A DNA stretch of 64,000 nucleotides from NCBI GenBank assembly GCA_017963125.1, contig JAGCUA010000093.1, positions 1-64,000 on the forward strand, in the 5' to 3' direction. Source of the stretch: a bacterium (GTDB taxonomy: Bacteria; UBP6; UBA1177). Shown here in pieces: positions 27,591 to 36,954 of the stretch; within the stretch, counting starts at the first letter, position 1, and each line of letters begins with the position of its first letter. The notes beneath the pieces are model-generated. The model was given only the letters and a program-made list of their open reading frames with translations, was not told the DNA's origin and made no database searches. Position numbers and translations under genes: made by a program.

Positions 27591-28427
27591 TTATAATTCC
27601 TGTCTCGGGAAACCTTTGAACATACGCAGGTGTTCCGTGAGAATGAACGATTTCGACTTGAAGCGCTCGATCCTTGCGTAGGCGTTGTGCGAGTGGATGC
27701 TTTCAAGGTGAAGCGTTTCGACCATGAACCATTTTACCCTTTTGTCCTGCATCATCTTTTCAGAGATATTGCGGACGACGTCTTCGGCGAAAACCGGATT
27801 CGAAAACGCTTTCTCTGTGACGAATTTTTCATCGGGACGTTTGAGAAGCGGGTAGATCTCGCAGCTTGCACTTTCTTCTATGACCGAAATCAGCTCTTCG
27901 ATCCAGATGAATTTTTTAAATTGGACGTAAAGAGTGACGAAACTGCGCTGGTTATGCGCTCCGAAGGCACTGATTTCCTTTGAGCACGGACAAAGTGTCG
28001 TGACGGGAACACGGAGCCCCAGAATGAAGCTGTTTCCCTCTTTTTCGTCGCTGAAACCGCTGAAAAGGATGTTTGCTGCAAACATGGAGGAGATCCCTGA
28101 AACCGGTGCCTTTTTTTCGATGAAGTAGGGAAAGCGAAGTGCGGCCAAAGCCTGCGGCGAGCCAAGATGCTCTCGAGTTTTTATCAATAATTCCGGTATG
28201 TTGTCCATGGTTATCTGCCCGTGGAACTGGTTCAGGACCTCAATTATGCGGCTCATGTGCGTTCCCTTGAATTCGGGAAGCAGCATTACTGTGAGATCGA
28301 CCTTGGCAACCGTGTGCTGAAACTCGTTTTTTCTGTCTTTTACGACGATCGGATATTCGATATCCCAGATTCCGACCTGATCGACAGTGATGTTTCTGTT
28401 GTCTATATAATTCTGGACGTCATTCAT
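27591..28427 (-). CDS. folE2: GTP cyclohydrolase FolE2 (type IB)
   Basis: The 278-residue protein matches FolE2/MptA: KGTHMSR at 54-60 and the catalytic-metal motif CPCSKEISAFGAHNQRS at 146-162, where Cys146 is the expected zinc ligand. It converts GTP to 7,8-dihydroneopterin triphosphate, the first step of folate synthesis and also the entry to queuosine and other pteridines. The type IB enzyme can use metals other than zinc and often replaces FolE under zinc limitation. Unexpectedly it sits between a lipoprotein gene (27 bases upstream) and a secreted protease gene (18 bases downstream) on the same strand. A queuosine-modifying enzyme candidate is at 39525. Confidence 0.92.
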   Translation of the reverse strand: MNDVQNYIDNRNITVDQVGIWDIEYPIVVKDRKNEFQHTVAKVDLTVMLLPEFKGTHMSRIIEVLNQFHGQITMDNIPELLIKTREHLGSPQALAALRFPYFIEKKAPVSGISSMFAANILFSGFSDEKEGNSFILGLRVPVTTLCPCSKEISAFGAHNQRSFVTLYVQFKKFIWIEELISVIEESASCEIYPLLKRPDEKFVTEKAFSNPVFAEDVVRNISEKMMQDKRVKWFMVETLHLESIHSHNAYARIERFKSKSFILTEHLRMFKGFPRQEL

Positions 28428-28454
28428 TTGTTACGAGCCTCTTGGAATGCGGAA

Positions 28455-30224
28455 CTAATGGCTGGGACGAGTGCAGTCGTAGACTTGTGCAGGGGTTATT
28501 TCAGTGATTTTTATGCTTTTTTTCGTGCCGTCGCCGTCACCGACTTCGATCGTGAAGACATCCCAGCAAGTGTCGGTTTTGCTCATAAGAAGCGTTGCCG
28601 ATTTTTCCTCGGCTCCGTGTGCGTAGCCTTTGACGACTACGGTTGACGGGCCTTTCGAGGTGTCGTAAGCGTGAACAGTGACTTTGTAAGTACCGTTTTC
28701 AGGCTTGTTGATCGTTACAGTTTCCGGTCCGATGCCGTCGGTGTTGTCGATGTCCAGGAAAGGATCGTCCTTCGTTTCGCCTTCGACGCCCCAGTCTGGT
28801 CTTTCGCCGGAATACTGCGGAGAGCAGTTCCAGAAGTAGCAGTCGCTGTCTTTGTTGCCGAATTCACCGTCAGGTCTGATAAGGTGAAGGTCCATATCCG
28901 AATCCTTGTTGTTCCAGAGCATTTTGACTGCAAGATCGTCGTCTGAAACCGCTTCGACCGAACATTCTGCCGGAACGCTGCTTATTCCTTTTTCGTTGAT
29001 GACTACGAGACGGACTGTGTAAGCACCTTTGATTTTCGCCTGGAAAGCAGCACGGTTGATCTTGTTGGACGGATCGCCGTTCAAAGGTGAACCTGCACGG
29101 TTGGAATCGTCAACTATGTCGAGTGAAATTCCGCCCGGAGTCGTAGCGAAGCTCCAGAGGTACTTGAGATTTTCCTTCGATTCGCCGTCGCTGTCGGTGC
29201 TTCCGCTGCCGTCAAGAGTCGCCCACTGGAAAACCGAAACTTTTTCAGGCTCGCATTTGAGCTTTGCTGTCGGATATTTTTCAACGTTCGGTCCGCATTT
29301 GAGCGTTATGCGCTTGTTTGCGTTGACGCCGTATTCCGTCGGATCGGTGTTGATTATGAGCAGCTCGCCGGTAAGTGGCGAAGGATATTCCTTGTCGTTG
29401 CGGCAGCCGATATTCAGTGTCAGGCTTTCTCCTGGTGCGATCGATACGCCCGGTTCCGGTCCTTCTTTGATGAAAAATCCCATTTCGCTGGGGTTTTTCG
29501 AAGGTCCTTCCGAAATAAGCACAGACGAAAGTTTGAGCGTTGCAGATCCCTGGTTGTAGACAACTGCTTCCTTGACAAGTTCGTCGAGAACGTCGGAGAA
29601 AACAAGGATGTCGTCGTCTTCATCATCGTCCATCGTCTTGACTTCGATCCTGCCGCTCGGTTTTGTCTGCGCGGTGAGCGGAATGTCGAAATTCGATTTG
29701 CACTTGTCATTGCTTTTTATTCTGAGGTAGCGGACCTGATCTTCCCAGGTCGATGCAACAACGGATACTCCTATTTCGATTTCTTCGTCGTTTTTGAGGT
29801 TCACGGAGCCGTTTTCAAGCGGATTCGACTCGATTTGGAAGGTGCCTTCGTCTTCAAGACCGTTTTCATCGACTATCGAAATACCGGAAATGACTAACGG
29901 TTCAGCCGCGTCGCACGAATAGCAGCGGTTCATGACGTAGATATACTTCGTGAGTGATCTTTCACCGAAAATTATACCTGAGAAAAGGAGCTCTTCGTTC
30001 TTCGGTTTGAGCCTGTTGTCTGCGCTGGAGTAGTTGCAGTCTCTCGAAGGCTGGTCGTTGTCGGGCGTGACAGGTGTATCTCCTGTGTCTGCTATGTCGC
30101 TGTCATCGATGACGTTCGTGTCGGTATCCGTTTCCGAATACGGATCTTTTTTATCGCCTCCGCACGAAACGGCAACAAAAAGGAAAGAAAGAAAAAAGAG
30201 TGAAGAAATTATGATTTTTTTCAT
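28455..30224 (-). CDS. Lipoprotein with PKD-like and Ig-like beta domains
   Basis: The ATG at 30224 follows AAGGAGGATAAA and gives 589 residues with a lipobox (LFVAVSCGGD). An Asp/Thr linker leads to a beta region with a choice-of-anchor flavour (AAEPLVISGISIV), an internal stretch resembling a PKD domain (LDGSGSTDSDG...YLWSFATTPGG), and a C-terminal domain with the DMDLHLIRPDGEF motif seen in YfaP/DUF2135-type surface domains. A binding or structural role at the cell surface is inferred. It is in the middle of the 36857-25464 operon, 11 bases after the FGE-lipoprotein gene. Confidence 0.8.
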   Translation of the reverse strand: MKKIIISSLFFLSFLFVAVSCGGDKKDPYSETDTDTNVIDDSDIADTGDTPVTPDNDQPSRDCNYSSADNRLKPKNEELLFSGIIFGERSLTKYIYVMNRCYSCDAAEPLVISGISIVDENGLEDEGTFQIESNPLENGSVNLKNDEEIEIGVSVVASTWEDQVRYLRIKSNDKCKSNFDIPLTAQTKPSGRIEVKTMDDDEDDDILVFSDVLDELVKEAVVYNQGSATLKLSSVLISEGPSKNPSEMGFFIKEGPEPGVSIAPGESLTLNIGCRNDKEYPSPLTGELLIINTDPTEYGVNANKRITLKCGPNVEKYPTAKLKCEPEKVSVFQWATLDGSGSTDSDGESKENLKYLWSFATTPGGISLDIVDDSNRAGSPLNGDPSNKINRAAFQAKIKGAYTVRLVVINEKGISSVPAECSVEAVSDDDLAVKMLWNNKDSDMDLHLIRPDGEFGNKDSDCYFWNCSPQYSGERPDWGVEGETKDDPFLDIDNTDGIGPETVTINKPENGTYKVTVHAYDTSKGPSTVVVKGYAHGAEEKSATLLMSKTDTCWDVFTIEVGDGDGTKKSIKITEITPAQVYDCTRPSH

Positions 30225-30235
30225 TTTATCCTCCT

Positions 30236-31522
30236 TTACTTCGATACAGGCTGAACGCATCTGAAACCGAGGTTGTAGTAGCGGTAGTTCGGGAAAGCCT
30301 TGTCTCTTGAATAGGTCGTAATTTCGTCTTCAAGCGATACCCAGCTGCCGCCGCGGATGACCTTCTCCTGAGTCGGTGAATCGGAAGGACCTATCGGGTC
30401 TTCGATTACGACGCCGTCCGTTCTTTTCTGATAGTAGGAATCGATATTGTACCATGTATCGGTCCATTCTGCGACGTTGCCGGCCATGTTGTAGACGCCG
30501 TAAGGTGAAACACCGTCATCGCCCCACATTACCGAAGTTACATCGCCGAAAAGAGCTGTGTGGTTTGCCTGAGTCGCTTCGATGTTGTCGGCCGGCTCTT
30601 TGTCGCCCCACGGATAAGTACGCATCGTTTTGCCGCGTGCCGCTTTTTCCCACTGTGCTTCGGTAGGAAGTTTCTTTCCCGCCCACTGGCAGAATGTCGC
30701 AGCCTGGTTGTATGAAACCCAGATAACCGGGAATCCGGCGTAAGTCGCGTTGTAGTAGTAATTCTGATACATGATCGAAGTTACGTCGTAAGGCTCTGTG
30801 CAGACGCCTGCATCCTGGCAGAGTCTGTACTGGCTGTTGGAAACTTCATATTTGTCGATGTAGTAGGCTGAAAGTTTGACAGTGTTCGTTCCTTCAGACT
30901 GCTTCAATCCTTCATCTTCTTCGGTGAGTCCAGTCGGAGTTCCTTCGGGAGCACCGAATTCGAATTCGCCGCCGGGAATGAGGACCATTTCCGCGATGCC
31001 TGCCTGGTCAGCGTCTTCCTGTTTTACCAGATCCTTCGGAAATCCGATGTGGAAGTTGCCGAGGAATCTCGTACTGATTTTGAAAAGGTTGTTCTCAACG
31101 TCGAGTTCGTAGGAATCTTCGTCAAAAACTTCGAAATTCTGTCTGTCCATCGAGAAATAGGGCTTGAGGTCGAGTTCGTCGAGCAGATTCGGGAAATCGG
31201 TCTCCTTGTAAGGGATTACGACAGTCAGATTTTTTGCAAACTCGAACGCAGCCGGCGAGATCGAATAGATGTTCGTGACCGGTTTCGAGACGTTTGTGAA
31301 AGCCGGCGTGTCGAGAGCGTATGCGGTTATCGTTACGACATCGGTCCCTTCAGGCAGAGAACCTGCTTCGATGTGGACTGTAACGCCGTTCACACCTTTA
31401 TAGACTCCGCCGTTGTTGTCGAAATCCTGTCCGATTTTCTTATAGAGGTAGTCCTCTTCGCCGCAAGCAGAGAGGAGAAGTGCCAGAACAAGCAGAGTGA
31501 AGATCTTTCTGAGATAATTCAT
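30236..31522 (-). CDS. Lipoprotein with C-terminal FGE-sulfatase (SUMF1-like) domain
   Basis: The 428-residue protein has a lipobox (LALLLSACGEE), a ZU5-like beta domain (about 45-130) and a formylglycine-generating-enzyme fold. The FGE signs are MVLIPGGEFEFG, YYIDKYEVSNSQY, GKKLPTEAQWEKAARG, YNMAGNVAEWTDTWY, RGGSW and the closing GFRCVQP. True FGE makes formylglycine in sulfatases and needs Cys pairs; I did not confirm the catalytic set, so this is as likely a binding version of the fold. Its ATG overlaps the stop of the preceding gene by one base. Confidence 0.85.
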   Translation of the reverse strand: MNYLRKIFTLLVLALLLSACGEEDYLYKKIGQDFDNNGGVYKGVNGVTVHIEAGSLPEGTDVVTITAYALDTPAFTNVSKPVTNIYSISPAAFEFAKNLTVVIPYKETDFPNLLDELDLKPYFSMDRQNFEVFDEDSYELDVENNLFKISTRFLGNFHIGFPKDLVKQEDADQAGIAEMVLIPGGEFEFGAPEGTPTGLTEEDEGLKQSEGTNTVKLSAYYIDKYEVSNSQYRLCQDAGVCTEPYDVTSIMYQNYYYNATYAGFPVIWVSYNQAATFCQWAGKKLPTEAQWEKAARGKTMRTYPWGDKEPADNIEATQANHTALFGDVTSVMWGDDGVSPYGVYNMAGNVAEWTDTWYNIDSYYQKRTDGVVIEDPIGPSDSPTQEKVIRGGSWVSLEDEITTYSRDKAFPNYRYYNLGFRCVQPVSK

Positions 31523-32850
31523 TATTCACCTCCTATCACGGAAATCGAGCATCCGCTGCCCAATGTCCCGACTTCCCAGCGGGGTTCGTCGCCTTCGATG
31601 ACCTGTGTCCACTGAGTATCGTTTTCACTGCTGTATCCGAAGAGCGAAACCTTGGTCACCGGTTCGACCGGATCGTTGGTGTAGATCGTCACTACGCCTT
31701 TCTTCGAGCCTACATCGTAAGGTTTGAAGAATACGGTAACTGCCGCCTTTTCGCCTGGTGCGATGTTGAGCGTGTCGGGAATGACGATGAAGTTGGAATC
31801 GTTCGAGGTGACTTTTGCCTCCATTGCTCTTGTGCCGATGTTCTCCACGTCGAATTCCCAGTAATCCTCGTCGCCGGGAACTGTGTCGGCGAATTTGTGT
31901 GATCTCGATTCGATAAATACCGCAGGGAAGTCGAAAGAGACGGTCTCTGAATTGTAAGCCCAGAACTTTTCTCCTTTTGCAAGCGGGATCTGGATAGGAA
32001 TCGGGAATTTAAGCTCGAGGATCTTGATCGTAATAGTTACAGTGAAGATGACATCGATATTGTAATATGTCTTTGACTCGTAGAAGACCGGAATATCCAT
32101 GGTCGTTCCGACAAGAGGCGGCTCTATGACAAGATACTGACTGTCAGTGAATATGCTGCGCTCCTGTTTTTCGTCAAGTCCTATTCTGCTGCCGAAGATT
32201 TCGACGAACATTTTTCCGTCAAGTTCGAAGTTGAAGTGGATGAGGCTGCACAAATCGCCGATCACCGGAATCGAAAGACCGCAGCTGCCGCCGACCATCT
32301 CCGCGAGAGTTCCCTCGTAAAGCTGGAAGTGGTCTACGCTGTCTTCCATCGAAACGGGGTTGTCAACATTTCCGTCAAGGAGGAAAGGCTGATAGGTCTT
32401 TTCATCCTGAAAGCTGAGGTCGAAGTTGAGCCACTTGCTGAGTTCGTTTTCTTCACCGGAGTAGCAGTTTTTCCACTTTGCCTCCATGTTGATGCCGTAG
32501 AACATATCTGCGGAACCGCCGTCGTCAGTCCCTTCAAAGAAGACCTTGACCGATTCGGGCCACTGCGCCTTTGCCCTTCCTTTCATTTTTGCGCCCATTT
32601 CGGCACCGTATTCAACGTTGAAAAGGACGCTCAGAGGAATGATACTACCGCTGCATCCGGGAAGCCAGTCGCCTGTGCCCCATTTGTTGTGCTCGATAAG
32701 GACATCGCGGTATTCGAATTCGATCTCGTCCGAATACTGCTCGTCGTAAACGCGCCATTCGTCACCGTCACGGACGATGTCGGCACTTACCGGCATGACG
32801 CCGAGAAGCAGGACCGAAAAAAGCAGTGAGTAAAAAATCTTTTTCATCAC
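31522..32850 (-). CDS. Secreted protein with C-terminal choice-of-anchor D (Ig-like) domain
   Basis: The 442-residue protein has a signal peptide (MPVSADIV), a long beta-rich region without a recognised family, and near the end an ASPM/SPD-2/Hydin-type domain (DYWEFDVENIGTRAMEAKV ... LNIAPGEKAAVTVFFKPYDVG ... YTNDPVEPV). It ends TLGSGCSISVIGGE, a Gly-Cys tail like those of both subtilases. Translation is probably coupled to the FGE lipoprotein that follows. The function is unknown; it is likely an exported structural protein. Confidence 0.75.
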   Translation of the reverse strand: MMKKIFYSLLFSVLLLGVMPVSADIVRDGDEWRVYDEQYSDEIEFEYRDVLIEHNKWGTGDWLPGCSGSIIPLSVLFNVEYGAEMGAKMKGRAKAQWPESVKVFFEGTDDGGSADMFYGINMEAKWKNCYSGEENELSKWLNFDLSFQDEKTYQPFLLDGNVDNPVSMEDSVDHFQLYEGTLAEMVGGSCGLSIPVIGDLCSLIHFNFELDGKMFVEIFGSRIGLDEKQERSIFTDSQYLVIEPPLVGTTMDIPVFYESKTYYNIDVIFTVTITIKILELKFPIPIQIPLAKGEKFWAYNSETVSFDFPAVFIESRSHKFADTVPGDEDYWEFDVENIGTRAMEAKVTSNDSNFIVIPDTLNIAPGEKAAVTVFFKPYDVGSKKGVVTIYTNDPVEPVTKVSLFGYSSENDTQWTQVIEGDEPRWEVGTLGSGCSISVIGGE

Positions 32851-32860
32851 TTCACCTATA

Positions 32861-35749
32861 TTAGTCTGTTATATCTCTTGCACATCTGAAACCTATCGAA
32901 TTCGAGTTGTACTGCGGATTTACGCCGCGTCTGTAAGTCGAACGGATAAGTTTTCTCGAAGTTTTCCAGCTTCCGCCGCGGACCGTTCTCTGGTCTCCGA
33001 TCGGAAGCGGAACACCGCCCTGGAAGAGGTCGGAATAGTAGAAGAATCTCGTCGAAACCCACTCTTCGGCATTTCCGGCCATATCGTAGGTGCCGCTCGG
33101 GCTCTTAGCCTCTTTCGTGCTGAATTTGTCGTATTTCGAGCCATTGTAGTAACCGACAGGCGATACGTGGGGTTCCGGGTATGCTATGAGCAGGTCTTCC
33201 GCCGAAACGAGTTCTTCAAGTTCCTTGCTCGGTTCGTAAGGATCCGTACTTCCGCGGTAGTTCGCCTTGTAGGGGATATTCGTTCCTTCAAGGAAGCTGA
33301 TGCCGCTTATCCAGCCTTCGACAGTGCTGTCTTCCCAAGGCATGTCTGGACATTCTTTCGTGCATTCCTCTTCTTCGGCGGAGCACAGGCAGTCGCTTCT
33401 GACTCTTGCCGCATATTCCCATTCCTCTTCAGTCGGAAGACGTTTGCCGACCCACTTGCAGTAAGCGTTTGCTGCATACCAGCAGATGCTTGTTACGGGC
33501 ATTTTGTCCTTTGATCCGCTTTTGTACTTGTCGCCGCTGTACTTTCCGAACCACTCTTCGAGGTATTTGTCGTTGCCGTAGCACTTTTCGAGACCAAGCT
33601 CGTCGTCGGTCTTCATCGCGTTCTCAGGCCTCCAGAGCTTGTTTTTCGAGTCATTCAGGAATTTTTTATACTGAGCCACGGTTACTTCGTATTTGTCGAT
33701 GAGGAAATTCGAGCGCATTACGGTTTTGTGTTTCGGTTGTTCCATAATGAACGCTTCTTTTGCCTCGCTTCCCATGATGAACGCGTTGCCTGCCGCGCTG
33801 ACTTCGATCATGCAGCCGGGGATGTCGTCGTCGTTGCAGCGGCACGTATCGTTTATGCAGACATTTTCTTCTGTCGGGTAGGGGACTTCCGTTTCATCCG
33901 GAGTCGTTTCGCCCGATTCACCGCTGGTTTCGTCAAAGTAGTAAATATCTTCGCCTGTGTTGCCGATGTTGAATATCTCGTCCGTGAAATCGATCACCGG
34001 CTGGTCGATACCTCTGAAAAGTTTGATCGTGTCGGCCGGCGAGAGTTTCTTGAAGACAAGATCTGTAACTTTCTGAAGCTGTGTCATGTACGATTCGCTT
34101 CCGGTCGCAGTGCTTACATCCTGAAGGAACGATCTGCTGCTCTTCGTATCGCCCGAGAACGAATTTACGATGACTTCCATGACCTTGACATAAAGATCGT
34201 CTTTGTAGAGATTGGTCGAAAACGAATTTTTTCTCGTTTTCATGAAATCGTTTACGCGCTGACCGATACCGCGTTCGCGGATCCCTCTCGCAACGACGTT
34301 TACCGGATGGCTTGCAATGCCCTTGTTGACGGTCTTGTCATAATTTATCAGCATATTCAGGAAGTTGTCGTTTACATCGGCTGAGATCATTACTATCGGG
34401 AGCATGATCTGCGAGAAGTATGTCGCCCAGATCGGATCCATCGCTCTGTTGAGCAGACTGCCGCTGTTCTGTGCCGGAACGTAGCTTGCAAGAAGCCCTT
34501 CCTTTATCTCGTTGTTCTTGTAACGCAGCTGCGTTTTTTCTGTTTCGGTCGTCTCTTCGAAGTATGTCGCGATTTCCGACGCCATTCTGTTCGGCTGACC
34601 TTCGACGATGAGTTTCTTCGTGAGATACTCTTCATTCTGCGTGATGTAGGTCTGAATGAGGTATCTGAGAGTGGGGGATGCATAGTGAGCCGGCGGTACC
34701 ATGAGGACAGGCATAGCGTTTTCATCGATGCCGTCGTCTGCTATTTCGTTCGGAAGGATCGGCGTCTTCGGCATCGCGTCGACATAGAAATATGCCCAGC
34801 GCGGTTTCGAGTTGTAAGTTTTTACGGCCGAGCCGTTCTCGTTGAAGTATTTTACGAAGATCTGGTCGATTTCTTCGTCGCTTTCTTCTTTCGGAAGGTC
34901 TCTTAAAACGGAGTGATGGAAGGTCTCGGTCTTGTCGTCCGCCGTAACGGTAAGATCTCTCTTGTGACTGCGCGTCCGAACTGCCGCCGTCTCCTTGTTT
35001 TCATCAGTTCCCTGATCTTCGATGTATGAAGCCGTTTCAGTGTAAAGCTCGTCAACTGCCGCCGCGATCGCATTCTGGACGTCAAGGTCGCCCGCAACTA
35101 TGACGCTAGGCGTGATCGTGACCATTTTGTCCTTGAGGATGCGGATAAGCGTTTTCGTAGCCCTGAGACTGCGGATCCTTTCAAGAAGAGCCGCATTGTA
35201 GAGCGGGTTGACGGTCGTAGCGATACCGGGCTGAAGGAAAATCAAAGCCGCCGCGGTCTCTCTGACGCTGAACTCGATGTGTTTTCTCTTGAAGTAGTTC
35301 TCTCCGTTCGACGGGAAGACGGTGAGCATGATCGGAATGTTCTTCGTTTCGTCTTCGTAATTCGTCTTCAGCACGAAAAGCGTGGTCCCCACTACGTTCG
35401 AGCGGACCCAGAAAGTTCCGTTGACCGGATCCACATTCTGGACGATGTTGTTTCTGCCGTACTGAACCTGAAGATTCGCGTAAGGAATGATGAATCCGTC
35501 GGGAAGGCTGACTCTGCCCTGATAGAATATCTTGTTGGAAACGTATTCTATCCCGCCGAACTCCTCTTTCTCGTCGAGCGCGTTCTTAGGTTCCATAAGG
35601 TTGTTGACGCATTGTGCATCGAAACATTTTTCACCGAGATCGCAGTCTTCGAACGAGCTGCACTCGATATCAAAATGGCTCATTTCCGGTGAACATGCCG
35701 AAAAAATAAGGAAAATTAAAGGTAAAGCGGTAAAAACTGATTTTTTCAT
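32861..35749 (-). CDS. Large lipoprotein with C-terminal FGE domain
   Basis: The 962-residue protein has a lipobox (LIFLIFSACSPE) and a Cys motif CSSFEDCDLGEKCFDAQC. A long mixed region (about 60-620) follows, with helical stretches (MASEIATYFEE, FLNMLINYDKTV), then a Thr/Glu linker and the FGE-like domain (FIMGSEAKEAF, FLIDKYEVTVAQYKKFL, GKRLPTEEEWEYAARV, YDMAGNAEEWVSTRF, VRGGSWKTSR, closing IGFRCARD). The FGE part has an inserted Cys-rich loop (CLCSAEEEECTKEC). With the smaller FGE lipoprotein two genes on, it suggests two subunits of one surface assembly. Four bases separate it from the upstream barrel gene. Confidence 0.85.
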   Translation of the reverse strand: MKKSVFTALPLIFLIFSACSPEMSHFDIECSSFEDCDLGEKCFDAQCVNNLMEPKNALDEKEEFGGIEYVSNKIFYQGRVSLPDGFIIPYANLQVQYGRNNIVQNVDPVNGTFWVRSNVVGTTLFVLKTNYEDETKNIPIMLTVFPSNGENYFKRKHIEFSVRETAAALIFLQPGIATTVNPLYNAALLERIRSLRATKTLIRILKDKMVTITPSVIVAGDLDVQNAIAAAVDELYTETASYIEDQGTDENKETAAVRTRSHKRDLTVTADDKTETFHHSVLRDLPKEESDEEIDQIFVKYFNENGSAVKTYNSKPRWAYFYVDAMPKTPILPNEIADDGIDENAMPVLMVPPAHYASPTLRYLIQTYITQNEEYLTKKLIVEGQPNRMASEIATYFEETTETEKTQLRYKNNEIKEGLLASYVPAQNSGSLLNRAMDPIWATYFSQIMLPIVMISADVNDNFLNMLINYDKTVNKGIASHPVNVVARGIRERGIGQRVNDFMKTRKNSFSTNLYKDDLYVKVMEVIVNSFSGDTKSSRSFLQDVSTATGSESYMTQLQKVTDLVFKKLSPADTIKLFRGIDQPVIDFTDEIFNIGNTGEDIYYFDETSGESGETTPDETEVPYPTEENVCINDTCRCNDDDIPGCMIEVSAAGNAFIMGSEAKEAFIMEQPKHKTVMRSNFLIDKYEVTVAQYKKFLNDSKNKLWRPENAMKTDDELGLEKCYGNDKYLEEWFGKYSGDKYKSGSKDKMPVTSICWYAANAYCKWVGKRLPTEEEWEYAARVRSDCLCSAEEEECTKECPDMPWEDSTVEGWISGISFLEGTNIPYKANYRGSTDPYEPSKELEELVSAEDLLIAYPEPHVSPVGYYNGSKYDKFSTKEAKSPSGTYDMAGNAEEWVSTRFFYYSDLFQGGVPLPIGDQRTVRGGSWKTSRKLIRSTYRRGVNPQYNSNSIGFRCARDITD

Positions 35750-35753
35750 ATCG

Positions 35754-36857
35754 TTACCTCATCACATTGAACATAATTGAAAGGTGTCCGCCGCCCTGGA
35801 AAAGCTGTTCGCTACGGTCGAAACCCCTGAATGATCCGTACATTTTGAGATATGTGAAATCTCCTCCGACTCCGAGTGCGATGTATTCCCACACTCTGAA
35901 GAAGTAATCGAGACTTGCCGAAGCATAAGGACCTCCGAAGAAACTCAGGATCCCGTTCGGTCTCGTGCGGTCTGCGATTTTTTCGATACCGCCGATAAAT
36001 CCTGCCGAAGCTGTGATCGCGCTTCTCGTCTTTCTGGTCCTGAGCCCGTGGATGTAGTATCTGAGTGCGATTCCGCCGCCGTAGTAAAGGTTGTCCCTGT
36101 CAAGGGAGAGAAGTCTTCCTTCAACTCCGACAACTAAATCCTGAAGTGCTCCGACATTGAGTTTCAGAGTGTAGTTCCCGATAATATCGAAGTTCTTGAA
36201 GTCTCCGCCGCCGCCGCCGACACCGCCTGCAAGCTCGATCGAAAGCCTGTAGGTGTACCATTTTTCAAGACGGACGTCGTCTTTCGGGACCCATCCTTCC
36301 TTGCCGAGGAATTCGACTCTGTAAAAATCGTTGGCCTCTTCGAGAACGACGAGATCGTCTTTTTCGTAAAGCTCGAACAGCTTTTTGGAGCGGACGCTCG
36401 CTTCGGTGTAAAGATAGGTCGAAGCAACGACTTTTGCCAGATCGGGTTCTTTGTGATGGTGAACAACGCCTTTTTCACGTTTTTCGACAACGAAATCATC
36501 CTCTTCCGGATCAGGGTAGAGATTTTTTGATCCGCCCTGCACGAAATCGTCTTCAGATTTTGCCGGTTTTGAAGTCGAAAACGGGTCTTCCTCAGCTTTT
36601 TTTGGTTCTGAGAAAGGATCTTCCTCGGTTTTTTCCTCAAAATCGGAGTTGTCCTCTTCAGACTTACTACTGCTTTCTTCTTCGGATTCCGATTCTTCCG
36701 CATCTTCGGATTCTTCGCCGGACGAAGACTCTTCCTCATCCTCATCGTCATCGTCTGAAACGACTGCCGTGCTGAAGGCGGAAAAGTCCGGAGTCAGCGC
36801 AAAAAGTGCGGAACAAGCAGTGAGCACACAAAAAACAATCAAAAATTTTTTCTTCAC
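35754..36857 (-). CDS. SH3-like and outer-membrane barrel-like protein with acidic linker
   Basis: The 367-residue protein has a signal peptide, an extremely acidic Glu/Asp/Ser region (about 34-115) with DDD(E)4-like runs and repeated EEDPFS, and an SH3b-like domain at about 138-200 (YLYTEASVRSKKLFELYEKD...VEFLGKEGWVP). The final 165 residues are of alternating polarity, ending in an aromatic-containing strand, consistent with an outer-membrane barrel. It could link peptidoglycan (SH3b) with the outer membrane. It is the first gene of the long minus-strand operon. Confidence 0.7.
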   Translation of the reverse strand: MKKKFLIVFCVLTACSALFALTPDFSAFSTAVVSDDDDEDEEESSSGEESEDAEESESEEESSSKSEEDNSDFEEKTEEDPFSEPKKAEEDPFSTSKPAKSEDDFVQGGSKNLYPDPEEDDFVVEKREKGVVHHHKEPDLAKVVASTYLYTEASVRSKKLFELYEKDDLVVLEEANDFYRVEFLGKEGWVPKDDVRLEKWYTYRLSIELAGGVGGGGGDFKNFDIIGNYTLKLNVGALQDLVVGVEGRLLSLDRDNLYYGGGIALRYYIHGLRTRKTRSAITASAGFIGGIEKIADRTRPNGILSFFGGPYASASLDYFFRVWEYIALGVGGDFTYLKMYGSFRGFDRSEQLFQGGGHLSIMFNVMR

Positions 36858-36954
36858 TTTGTCCTCAATATTTCAAGTTACAATAACAACCTGCAAAAAC
36901 AGACCTATTATAATAATATAAAACAATTTTTTTGCAAGGAATAACCGAAAGAAG

